64,000 bases of DNA from Sphingomonas sp. PP-CE-1G-424 (GTDB taxonomy: Bacteria; Pseudomonadota; Alphaproteobacteria; Sphingomonadales; Sphingomonadaceae), in the NCBI RefSeq assembly GCF_004341085.1, contig NZ_SLXW01000001.1, positions 124,001 to 188,000 on the forward strand. The letters run 5' to 3'. Of this stretch, positions 1 through 7,655 are shown in pieces. The notes under the pieces were generated by a model. The model worked only from the letters and a program-made list of their open reading frames with translations, did not search any database and was not told where the DNA came from. How positions within the stretch are numbered: position 1 is the first letter of the stretch; the number at the start of each line of letters is the position of its first letter. Both the position numbers and the translations under genes were made by a program.

Positions 1-1477
1 CGGCATAGGTGAACAGCGGGATCGTTCCCCCGGCGGCCTCCGCGCGATAGTCGAAGCGCTTGCGATCGGCGGAATAGCGTAGCCCGCCAGTGAGCGTCAG
101 CCGCGGCGTGAGATCGAAATCGAGCTGCCCGAAACCGGCATAGCTGTTCGTCACCTGCCGCGACGGCCACGCGAAGTCGCCGATCCCCGCGACGAGGTCG
201 ACCCCGCTCGGATTGTCGGGCGTCGGCGCGCGTAATACCGGCAGCACGTCGAGCGACGACGCGTTGCGGATCAGGTCGTGCGCATAATAAACGCCGGCGA
301 CATAGCGCAGCCGGTCGTGGCCGTTGGACTGCACGCGCAGTTCCTGGCTGACCGTGTCCTGCCGGGTGATATAGGAGGCGGCGACGACCGGTACCGGGCT
401 GGCGTCGGTATCCTCCTGATCGTTGCGGCTGGCATGCTGGAACCCGGTCACCGCGATCAGGCTGACTGGCCCGAGATCGATCGACAGCGTGTTGCCGGTG
501 CCGAACAGGCTGACCCGGTCGCGCCCTTCGAAGCGATAGGCGCCCTCGTACAGATTGCGGCTGGTGTTGGCGTAACCCAGGATGTTGGTGCACTGGCCCG
601 AGGTGTAGAAGGCGGGCGTGCACAAGCCATCGGCGCCGGTCGCCGCCGCGGTCTGCGGAATCAGCGTGCGCGCATAGGCCTGGAGCGATCCACCGGTCGA
701 ACGGCTAGCATTGACGGTGAGATCGTCGGTCACCGTGCTCGACGGCGTCAGGTGGACGCTGCCGCGCAACGCCCAGCGGTCGACGTTGTTGCCGCGGTTG
801 CCGGTCAGCGTGTTGCGCATGTACCCGTCGTCGCGCTGATACAGACCGGCGATGCGGACCGCCGCCAGGTCGGTCGCGACCGGCGCACTGATCCCGCCCT
901 GCAATGTCACCGCGTTGAACCGGCCGTAATCGAGCGACAGGTCGGCTTCGGGCGTCGTGCCCGGCTGGCGCGTGGTGACGTTGATCGCGCCGCCGGTGGT
1001 GTTGCGGCCGTACAGCGTTCCCTGCGGGCCGCGCAGAACCTCGACCTGGCCGAGATCGAAGAACGCATCGCGCTGCGCCAGCGTCGAGGCGACGTAGACG
1101 CCGTTGACGTAGATGCCGACCGCGCTCGCCGTCGCCGGGTTGAAATCGTTGAGGCCGACGCCGCGGATGAAGATGCGCGGGTTGGCGCCATTGTCCGCCG
1201 AGCGGATCTGGAGGCCGGGAACGCGCCCCGACAGGTCGAGCACGTCGGCGATGCGGCGTTCGCGCAGGTCGTCACCGGTGATCGCGGTGACCGCGATCGG
1301 CACGTCCTGGAGGCGTTCGGACCGGCGCTGGGCCGTCACGACGATATCGCCGTCCCCGGGTGCGGGCGTGGGCGCAGGCTTGGAAGGCTGGCCGGCCGCG
1401 GCCTGCTGCGCGTGCGCCTCGGCGGATAGGGCGAGCGCGACGAGGACCACACTATGGTGCAAGATAGACCGTTTCAT
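1..1477 (-). CDS. TonB-dependent receptor, 3' end outside window
   Basis: Outer-membrane receptor for energised uptake of an unidentified ligand. The reverse-strand reading begins with a signal peptide (basic MKRS, hydrophobic core, A-H-A-Q cleavage region). A TonB-box-like GDIVVTAQRR segment follows, then a plug domain with LRGPQGTLYGRNTTGGAINV, and then beta-barrel sequence to the window edge. The ATG at 1477 is chosen because the AAGGGG ribosome-binding site lies six bases upstream; the ATG at 1483 abuts it. About 490 residues are visible, so the last third of the barrel is missing. The plug type resembles sphingomonad receptors for sugars or aromatic compounds, but the ligand cannot be read from sequence. 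The family call is secure. Confidence 0.9.
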   Translation of the reverse strand, partial: MKRSILHHSVVLVALALSAEAHAQQAAAGQPSKPAPTPAPGDGDIVVTAQRRSERLQDVPIAVTAITGDDLRERRIADVLDLSGRVPGLQIRSADNGANPRIFIRGVGLNDFNPATASAVGIYVNGVYVASTLAQRDAFFDLGQVEVLRGPQGTLYGRNTTGGAINVTTRQPGTTPEADLSLDYGRFNAVTLQGGISAPVATDLAAVRIAGLYQRDDGYMRNTLTGNRGNNVDRWALRGSVHLTPSSTVTDDLTVNASRSTGGSLQAYARTLIPQTAAATGADGLCTPAFYTSGQCTNILGYANTSRNLYEGAYRFEGRDRVSLFGTGNTLSIDLGPVSLIAVTGFQHASRNDQEDTDASPVPVVAASYITRQDTVSQELRVQSNGHDRLRYVAGVYYAHDLIRNASSLDVLPVLRAPTPDNPSGVDLVAGIGDFAWPSRQVTNSYAGFGQLDFDLTPRLTLTGGLRYSADRKRFDYRAEAAGGTIPLFTYA

Positions 1478-1547
1478 CGTCATCCCCTTTTTTTGCGTTG
1501 GCGTCGGTCCTCGCGGGTCCGGTCGACGGCCCGCCTGTCGTTGCAGG

Positions 1548-2783
1548 TCAGAAGAAGCATTGCCCGTCGCCGCGATACGTCGCGACGCGGTCGACAATGT
1601 CGTGGCCGCGAATGAGCAGCAGCGTGTCGAACCGCTCGCACAGCTCACCCGCCTTGGCGTGACGGAAGAAGACGGGCGCACCGAGCGGCAGCGCGTCGGC
1701 AGTGCCGAGCCGCACCGGCGTCTGCACCTCGCCGCCACCCTCGTTGTCGATCAGCGTGGCACCGGTCGGCAGCCACGGCTTGGGAAGACGGTCGGGGCCA
1801 ATCGGACCGGACGCGGGATAGCCGCCGCCCGCACAGGTCACGATCCCGGGTGCCGGGCGCCGCGTCACCGGCAGCGCGAAGCCCGCCGCGGGCTCGCCCA
1901 GCGTGACCGCATAATGATCGAAGAGCCCCGGCAGATAAAAGCCTGACCCCGCCGCCAGCTCGGTGACGCTCGGATCGCGCGCGGTGCTTTCGAAGCTGCC
2001 GGTGCCGCCGCCATTGACGAACCGCAGGCTATGCCCCGCCGCGGTGAGCGCCGCGACGATCGCGCCGCGGCGCCGATGCACGTCGCGGATCGAGCGCGCC
2101 TTGAGCGTCCGGATGATGCGGTTGCGCACCCGCTGGCCGGGCACCGCGTCGTTGAGCCCGGCGATCTGCCCCTCATAACCCATCACGCCGTCGAGCCGCA
2201 GATGGCGCCGCCGGGCGATGGCGTCGGCCAGCGCGAGCGCCGCCTTCGCGGTCGCGACCGGCGACCGATAGACACCGAAGCGCAAACCGGGAAAACTGGT
2301 CGAGGCATCCATGTCGATCGCCACCGCGAGCGAGGTTCCCGCCGCCGCAGCACAGCGATCGATGACGTCGAGCTGCGCGACATCGTCGACCATCAGCGTG
2401 ATCGACGCGCCGCCCTGCACCGCCGCCGCGACGCGCGCGATCTCGCTCGGCTCGACCGTCGGATAGGCGACGACGAGATCGTCGAACCCTTGCGATGCCA
2501 GCCAGGCTGCCTCCGAAGGCGAAAAGCACAACAATCCTTGCAGATAGGGAAACCGGTCGAGCAGATAGCGAAGCACGCCCACCGACCGGATAGACTTGGT
2601 GACGAGCCGGACCGGCATGCCGCGCGCCCGCATGCCCAGACGGTCGCCATTGCGGTCGAGCGCGTCGAGGTCGACGAACGCTGCGGGCAGCCGCACCGTG
2701 CCCAGCGCATCCACATAGCGCCGATAGGGATCGGACGTCGGCGCACCAGCCGCTGCCGGCGCGAACCTGTCGCGGTCGTCCAT
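1548..2783 (-). CDS. PLP-dependent amino acid deaminase/aldolase-like (alanine racemase N-domain, DSD1 family)
   Basis: A 411-residue cytosolic PLP enzyme of the D-threonine aldolase / D-serine dehydratase-like fold. The PLP lysine is expected in VTKSIRS, about 65 residues in. TIM-barrel landmarks follow: VAIDMDAS, LDGVMGYEGQ and the glycine-rich phosphate-binding FVNGGGTGS. The C-terminal part carries CAGGGYPASG and ends LLLIRGHDIVDRVATYRGDGQCFF, with His and Cys residues typical of the metal-binding region in this family. ATG 2783 is preferred over 2801 because GAGAGG lies six bases before it. It is divergent from an aldehyde dehydrogenase/SDR pair across a palindrome-rich spacer. Substrate unknown; deaminase, aldolase or racemase activity are all possible. 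Confidence 0.75.
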   Translation of the reverse strand: MDDRDRFAPAAAGAPTSDPYRRYVDALGTVRLPAAFVDLDALDRNGDRLGMRARGMPVRLVTKSIRSVGVLRYLLDRFPYLQGLLCFSPSEAAWLASQGFDDLVVAYPTVEPSEIARVAAAVQGGASITLMVDDVAQLDVIDRCAAAAGTSLAVAIDMDASTSFPGLRFGVYRSPVATAKAALALADAIARRRHLRLDGVMGYEGQIAGLNDAVPGQRVRNRIIRTLKARSIRDVHRRRGAIVAALTAAGHSLRFVNGGGTGSFESTARDPSVTELAAGSGFYLPGLFDHYAVTLGEPAAGFALPVTRRPAPGIVTCAGGGYPASGPIGPDRLPKPWLPTGATLIDNEGGGEVQTPVRLGTADALPLGAPVFFRHAKAGELCERFDTLLLIRGHDIVDRVATYRGDGQCFF

Positions 2784-2827
2784 AGCGATCCTCTCCCTCA
2801 TGCCATCGACCTCTTTGGCGAGTCTAT

Positions 2828-2878
2828 GTGATCATCCTATCAAGCTTGATGTATATAGCTATATCTAAATATGATCAT
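2828..2878. promoter_or_regulatory. AT-rich divergent promoter/operator cluster
   Basis: In an otherwise GC-rich window this 50-bp spacer is AT-rich and packed with palindromes: ATCAAGCTTGAT (2839-2850), ATATAGCTATAT (2853-2864) and ATGATCAT (2871-2878), with a related GTGATCAT at 2828-2835. It lies between the divergent PLP enzyme and the aldehyde dehydrogenase gene, so it probably holds both promoters and the binding site of a dimeric repressor. The regulator is not encoded next to it. Confidence 0.5.
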
Positions 2879-2962
2879 CGCTCTTGTTAGGGAATAGCGT
2901 TCGTCATACGATCGAAGGAAGTCGTCGAGACACGCAAATCGAGACGCCATGAAAGGATTGCC

Positions 2963-4387
2963 ATGACCCCCGAAGTGCAGGCGTTGCGCACCGCGTTCGA
3001 TCGCCAACATCGCGCCTCCCGCGACGACGTCGCGGCCAGTGCGCCGATCCGTCAGGCGCTGCTCGATTCGCTGCACGGGCTGCTCATCGAGGGACGCGCC
3101 GCACTGGTGGAGGCGATCTCCGACGATTTCGGCGGGCGGTCGAGGACCGAAACCGACATCCTCGAGATCGTGCCGCTGATCACCGCGATCGGCCACAGCC
3201 GTGTACGCCTGAAGACATGGATGCGCGACTCGCCGCGCCGCGTCGACCTCAGCCTGCAACCGGGCACCGCGTGGGTCCGCTACGAGCCGCTCGGTGTCAT
3301 CGGCGTCATCGCGCCCTGGAACTATCCGTTGTTCCTGACGCTGGGACCGGCGATCGATGCGCTGGCGGCGGGCAACCGCGTGATCGTCAAGCCGTCCGAA
3401 GCCTCCCCGGCGTTCGCCGCCCTGCTGGCACGCCTCGTGGCGGACCGGTTCGACGCCGATCGCCTGACCGTCGTGCAGGGCGGCGTCGCGGTGTCGCAGG
3501 CCTTGTCGGGACTGCCGCTCGATCACCTCGTCTTCACCGGATCGACCGAAGTCGGGCGCCATATCCTGCGCGCCGCCGCCGAGCATCTGACGCCGGTGAC
3601 GCTGGAGCTTGGCGGCAAGTCCCCGGCAATCGTCGCCCCCGATTTCGCGATCGACCGCGCCGCCAGGTCGATCGCCTTCGGTCGCTATCTCAACGCCGGC
3701 CAGACCTGCGTCGCCCCCGATTACGCGCTGGTGCCGGCCGCCTCGGCGCGCCGGTTCGCGGACGGCGTGCTGTCCGCTGCCGTGCACCGCTACCAGACGA
3801 TCGAGCGCAATGGCGACTACAGCAACATCATCGATGCACGACACCACCAGCGGCTGACCAACGCGATCGAGGAGGCGCGGCACGGTGGTGCGGAAATCCT
3901 CACCCATCCCGCGCCGGCCCCGACCGGGCACCGTATCGCGCCGACCGTGGTTCTTGGTGCGCCCGACGATTGCACGCTGATGCGCGAGGAGATCTTCGGC
4001 CCGGTGCTGCCGGTGAAACCCTATGACACGCTCGACGCGGCGCTGGCCTTCGTCCGCGCCCGCCCGCGACCGCTCGCGCTCTACTGCTTTGCGGATGGCG
4101 CGGCGATGCAGCGCAGGATCCTCGATGGCGCCACCTCGGGCGGCGTGACGATCAACGGCACGCTGCTCCATGTCGCACAGCACAGCCTGCCGTTCGGCGG
4201 CATCGGCGCAAGCGGCATGGGCGCCTATCACGGCCGCGACGGCTTCCTCCGGTTCAGTCATGCGCGCGCCGTGCACAAGGCCGGGCCGATCAACATGTTC
4301 GAACGGATCGGCCCGCCCTGGGGCACCGCTGCGCGGCTGACGATGCGGCTGGTGGCCGGGCTGAAGCCGCTCGGCGACGGCCGGTGA
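2963..4387 (+). CDS. NAD(P)-dependent aldehyde dehydrogenase (coniferyl-aldehyde dehydrogenase type)
   Basis: Oxidises an aldehyde to the carboxylic acid in the cytosol. The 474-residue protein has the ALDH signatures in order: APWNYP substrate/cofactor region, VKPSEASP, the Rossmann FTGSTEVG loop, the catalytic-base glutamate in LELGGKSP, the nucleophilic cysteine in NAGQTCVAPD, and EEIFGPVLP near the C-terminus. Overall it fits the class-3/coniferyl-aldehyde type, including the FGGIGASGMGAYHG motif. AAAGGA precedes the ATG. The stop overlaps the next gene's GTG by four bases, so it is translationally coupled to an SDR oxidoreductase. The pair may act in sequence as alcohol/ketone then aldehyde dehydrogenases. 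The physiological substrate is unknown. Confidence 0.85.
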   Translation: MTPEVQALRTAFDRQHRASRDDVAASAPIRQALLDSLHGLLIEGRAALVEAISDDFGGRSRTETDILEIVPLITAIGHSRVRLKTWMRDSPRRVDLSLQPGTAWVRYEPLGVIGVIAPWNYPLFLTLGPAIDALAAGNRVIVKPSEASPAFAALLARLVADRFDADRLTVVQGGVAVSQALSGLPLDHLVFTGSTEVGRHILRAAAEHLTPVTLELGGKSPAIVAPDFAIDRAARSIAFGRYLNAGQTCVAPDYALVPAASARRFADGVLSAAVHRYQTIERNGDYSNIIDARHHQRLTNAIEEARHGGAEILTHPAPAPTGHRIAPTVVLGAPDDCTLMREEIFGPVLPVKPYDTLDAALAFVRARPRPLALYCFADGAAMQRRILDGATSGGVTINGTLLHVAQHSLPFGGIGASGMGAYHGRDGFLRFSHARAVHKAGPINMFERIGPPWGTAARLTMRLVAGLKPLGDGR

Positions 4388-5157
4388 TCTTCGCGGGCAA
4401 GGTCGTGCTGATCGTCGGCGCGTCGAGCGGCATGGGCCGCGGTGTCGCGCGACGGCTAGCCGCGGAAGGCGCAACGATCGTCGCGACCGCGCGACGGGCC
4501 GGCGAACTGAAAAGCCTCGCAGCGGAGATCGCGCTCGACCGCGGTGTCTGCATGATCCACCCCGCCGACGCACTGCGCGAGGACGAAGCCGCTGCGGTCG
4601 TCGAGGCCACGATCGCACGGTTCGGTCGCATCGACCTGCTGCTGATGAACGTCGGCGGCGCTCCCGATCTCGACCTGCGGACGATCGGCGTCGGCGCGGT
4701 CAAAGACTATATGCGGAGCAATTACGACGTCTGCGTCAACTACCTGTTTCCGGTGCTTCACCATATGATGCGTCAGGGTTCCGGCATGGTTGCGCATACC
4801 AATTCGCTCGCTGGTTTGATGGGCGTGCCGCTGCAAGGGCCGTATTCTGCCGCCAAAGGCGCGATGCGGTTGCTGATGGACACGTGTCGCGTCGAGTTCG
4901 CCGATCACGGCCTACGTTTCATCAGCATCTACCCCGGCTTCGTCGCCACCGCGCGAACGCAGGGGCATGCCATGCCTTCGCCGTTCGAAATCTCCGAGCA
5001 ACGCGGCTTCGCGCATATTGTCCGCGCGCTCCGCACCGAACGAAGCGACTATCGCTTTCCGGCTTTGATAAGCTGGCTGGTGCGCATTGCCACCGTCCTT
5101 CCCCAGCCGATCGTGACGATGCTGCTTCGTCGGCGCCTGCGCGCGGCACGAACATGA
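4384..5157 (+). CDS. SDR-family NAD(P)-dependent oxidoreductase
   Basis: Classical short-chain dehydrogenase/reductase of 257 residues. It has the cofactor glycine motif GASSGMGRG near residue 12, the strand motif LLMNVGG replacing the usual NNAG, and the active-site Ser-Tyr-Lys set in TNSLAG...GPYSAAKGAM. The C-terminal LISWLVRIATVLPQPIVTMLL segment is hydrophobic and may associate with the membrane, as in several SDRs acting on lipophilic substrates. It starts with GTG inside the aldehyde dehydrogenase stop (GTGA), so the two form one operon. Substrate cannot be assigned. Confidence 0.85.
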   Translation: MIFAGKVVLIVGASSGMGRGVARRLAAEGATIVATARRAGELKSLAAEIALDRGVCMIHPADALREDEAAAVVEATIARFGRIDLLLMNVGGAPDLDLRTIGVGAVKDYMRSNYDVCVNYLFPVLHHMMRQGSGMVAHTNSLAGLMGVPLQGPYSAAKGAMRLLMDTCRVEFADHGLRFISIYPGFVATARTQGHAMPSPFEISEQRGFAHIVRALRTERSDYRFPALISWLVRIATVLPQPIVTMLLRRRLRAART

Positions 5158-5274
5158 CCCGCAGTCCGGATTTGCGACGCGTCGCCTGCCCGCCCCGACG
5201 ACGACCCCGCCCGCGCACGTCTTAGTCTGCACGAAACGACCGCAAACGGTAGGACTGGACATACCGGCGACGGC

Positions 5275-6366
5275 ATGGTTGTCGCCGCTGATGGCCAGCA
5301 TGACCCGGTATCGTCGACGGTGATTCTCCAGCTCGATCTCCTGTGTCGCGGCGGTGCGATCGGCTTGCTGATGCTGGCGGCGGTGGTGTTCGCGCGGTCG
5401 CCGGCGTCGTTGCCGAGTCGGTTCGGATTGGCGCTGACGCTGTGTACGGTGGTCGGTACGCTGGCGGGGTTGCCGCATGCGCCGACCGCGTTCGATCCGC
5501 TGCTCGATCTGAGTTCGAGCGCCGCGATTCCCCTATTCTGGCTGTTCGCGCGCGCCTGGTTCGACGATGCGTTCAGACCCAAGCCGATCGATATGGCGCC
5601 GGCGGCGGCGTTCCTGGGCTGCACGCTGTACGTCAGCCTACAGGGGCGCGGGCTGGCGGCACCGATCGAGGGGCTGGATATCGCGGCCTATGTTGGGGGA
5701 ATGGCGTTCGCGGTCCACGCGCAGTGGCTCGCATGGCGCAATCGGCAGGGCGATCTGGTCGAGGCGCGGCGGCAGGCGCGGACGATCTTCGTGGTGTCGA
5801 TCGGGCTCATCATCCTGTGGCTCCTCGGCAGCGAGATCGTCGGTCGCGCGACGGGCGAACTGGCCGTTTCCGGAATGACCGCCGCCGCCGGGCTGTTCAT
5901 GGGCACGTTCGTGATCAGCGCGCTGCTGTTCGGATTGCGCCACCCCGAGGTTTTCCTGAGCGCGGATGCCGCCCCGGTGGTCGGTGAAGCTCCAGCTGTC
6001 GCGGCGCCCGAACCGCTCGACGTCGGTCTCGGCCAGAGCCTGGCGGCGATGATGACGCAAGACCGCGCCTACCGCGATCCCGACCTGACGATCGGAATGA
6101 TCGCCGCGCGCGTCGAGACACCCGAATACCGCGTGCGGCGGCACATCAATGGCGGGCTCGGCTATCGCAACGTCAGCGACTACCTCAACGAACACCGGAT
6201 CGCCGAAGTCCGCAGCGCGCTCGCCGACCCTTCGCAGAAGGACGTGCCGATCCTGACGATCGCGATGGACGCGGGGTTCGGCAGCCTCGTCATGTTCAAC
6301 CGCGTGTTCAAGGACCGCCTCGGCGAAACCCCCAGCGCGTTTCGACGGCGGCACCTGGAAGGCTAG
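5275..6366 (+). CDS. Membrane-anchored AraC-family transcriptional regulator
   Basis: A 363-residue protein in two halves. Residues about 15-220 form several hydrophobic helices (for example LLMLAAVVFA, FVVSIGLIILWLLG, GLFMGTFVISALLFGL), predicting a polytopic membrane sensor. Residues about 250-360 are an AraC-type double HTH, ending IAMDAGFGSLVMFNRVFKDRLGETPSAFRRRH, a clear second-HTH signature. It lies just upstream of and co-oriented with an RND efflux operon, so it is a likely regulator of that operon, perhaps sensing a membrane-active compound. No strong ribosome-binding site precedes the ATG, and nearby GTG codons (5281 and others) are alternatives. Confidence 0.8.
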   Translation: MVVAADGQHDPVSSTVILQLDLLCRGGAIGLLMLAAVVFARSPASLPSRFGLALTLCTVVGTLAGLPHAPTAFDPLLDLSSSAAIPLFWLFARAWFDDAFRPKPIDMAPAAAFLGCTLYVSLQGRGLAAPIEGLDIAAYVGGMAFAVHAQWLAWRNRQGDLVEARRQARTIFVVSIGLIILWLLGSEIVGRATGELAVSGMTAAAGLFMGTFVISALLFGLRHPEVFLSADAAPVVGEAPAVAAPEPLDVGLGQSLAAMMTQDRAYRDPDLTIGMIAARVETPEYRVRRHINGGLGYRNVSDYLNEHRIAEVRSALADPSQKDVPILTIAMDAGFGSLVMFNRVFKDRLGETPSAFRRRHLEG

Positions 6367-6390
6367 CGACGCCGGTTTACAGGAGGCGGA

Positions 6391-6430
6391 ACCGGTCGTT
6401 TTCGGAAATGACTGGTCGGTTTTGAGGATC
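6391..6430 (+). promoter_or_regulatory. Candidate AraC-type direct-repeat operator
   Basis: Two imperfect copies of ACyGGTCGkTTT start at 6391 and 6411, one per roughly two helical turns, in the 122-bp spacer between the AraC-type regulator and the RND adaptor gene. Direct repeats spaced near 20-21 bp are typical of AraC-family sites. A weaker GGTCGGT follows at 6441. Binding is inferred. Confidence 0.4.
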
Positions 6431-6488
6431 GGCAGGCCAGGGTCGGTCCAAATCGGCAGGGCGACCGCGTTCACAACGGGACGCGACG

Positions 6489-7652
6489 ATGCCGATGATT
6501 TCCACTGCCCCGACCGGGTTGCCGAGCAAGCTGCAGACCAAGCTGATCACCGCCGGTCTGACCCTCCTCGCCTGCGCCGGCTGTTCCTCCGAACCGGTCG
6601 TATCGCCCAGATCCGACGCCACGCTGGTCGACGTGGTTACCATCCATCACGCTGGCGGACAGACCGCGACGTTCGACGGCGTCCTGCGCCCGCGCCGCGA
6701 TATCGCGCTCGGCTTCAAGACCGGCGGCCGCGTCCTCGCGCTGAACGTGCAGGTCGGCGATCACGTCCGCGCCGGGCAGGTCCTCGCCCGCCTTTCGCAC
6801 GCCGAGGCGATCGCCGATACCGGACAGGCGCGGGCCGAACTTGCCGCCGCGACCGCCGAGGCGATCCGCGCGGGCGACGCGGCACGACGTGCGACTGGCC
6901 TCGACGGGATCGGCGCGTTGTCAGCCGCCGAGGTCCGCGACCGCGCGCTGGCGGCGAGTGCCGCAGCGGCGAAGCGCGATGCGGCGCGCGCGGCGTTCGA
7001 CCACAGCCGAGCGACGCTCGCCTACGCGGTGCTGATCGCCCCAGAAGACGGCGTCGTGACCGAACGCACCGTCGAATCGGGTACCGTGGTCGATGCCGGC
7101 ACCACCGTCGTCAGACTGGCCGCGGGCGGTCTCGAAATCGAAGTTCGCCTGCCCGAGCGCGTGCAGGTTGCCAGCGGGACGATGGCGGATGCCAGCTTCT
7201 GGTCCGCGCCCGACACGATCGCCGAGGCCCGGCTGAGACTGGTCGGACCGGCGGCGGACGGCGCGCTGCGGTTGCGGACCGCGCGGTTCAGCGTGCTCGG
7301 CGACGTCTCGCAGATCCCGTTCAACAGCTCGGCGACGCTCACGCTGCGGATGCCCGATCCGAAGGCGACGATCCGCGTGCCGCTGACCGCGCTCGGTGCA
7401 CGGGGCAACCAGCCGCACGTCTGGTCGCTGTCGAGCGTCGACGACAAGGCCGGCAACGGGGCCGGCAACGGGGGCGGCGACAGGGGCGGCGACCGTGTCC
7501 ACCGCCAGCCGGTACATCTGGTCGAACTGCGCGGCGACGACGCGATCGTCTCGGGCCTGTCCGATGGCCAGCAGATCGTCGCAAACGGTGGCGATACGCT
7601 GTCGGAAGGGCAGCGCGTCGTCATGGCCGGCCTCGTCGCGGGCGGCAACTGA
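6489..7652 (+). CDS. RND efflux periplasmic adaptor (membrane-fusion) lipoprotein
   Basis: Periplasmic adaptor bridging the RND permease and the outer-membrane channel encoded downstream. The 387-residue protein begins with a lipoprotein signal whose lipobox LACAGC puts the acylated cysteine at residue 32. It has split lipoyl halves (LGFKTGGRVLALNVQVGDHVRAGQVLARL and LIAPEDGVVTERTVESGTVV) around an alpha-hairpin, then a beta-barrel. Four 12-bp tandem units (7449-7496) encode a Gly/Asn/Asp-rich loop that looks like an expandable insert. GGGA lies seven bases before the ATG. First gene of a three-gene efflux operon. Substrate unknown. Confidence 0.9.
   Translation: MPMISTAPTGLPSKLQTKLITAGLTLLACAGCSSEPVVSPRSDATLVDVVTIHHAGGQTATFDGVLRPRRDIALGFKTGGRVLALNVQVGDHVRAGQVLARLSHAEAIADTGQARAELAAATAEAIRAGDAARRATGLDGIGALSAAEVRDRALAASAAAAKRDAARAAFDHSRATLAYAVLIAPEDGVVTERTVESGTVVDAGTTVVRLAAGGLEIEVRLPERVQVASGTMADASFWSAPDTIAEARLRLVGPAADGALRLRTARFSVLGDVSQIPFNSSATLTLRMPDPKATIRVPLTALGARGNQPHVWSLSSVDDKAGNGAGNGGGDRGGDRVHRQPVHLVELRGDDAIVSGLSDGQQIVANGGDTLSEGQRVVMAGLVAGGN
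7449..7496 (+). repeat. 4 x 12-bp in-frame tandem repeat
   Basis: Units GCCGGCAACGGG, GCCGGCAACGGG, GGCGGCGACAGG and GGCGGCGACCGT run head to tail inside the adaptor gene and add a Gly-rich linker without breaking frame. The first two copies are identical. This is the kind of tract that can change copy number. Confidence 0.75.
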
Positions 7653-7655
7653 GCG

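Noticed and set aside
2840..4618. Long open frame antisense to the aldehyde dehydrogenase gene
   Set aside because: Arg/Gln-rich composition and no motif, while the plus strand encodes a complete ALDH with all catalytic residues. A GC-rich codon shadow.
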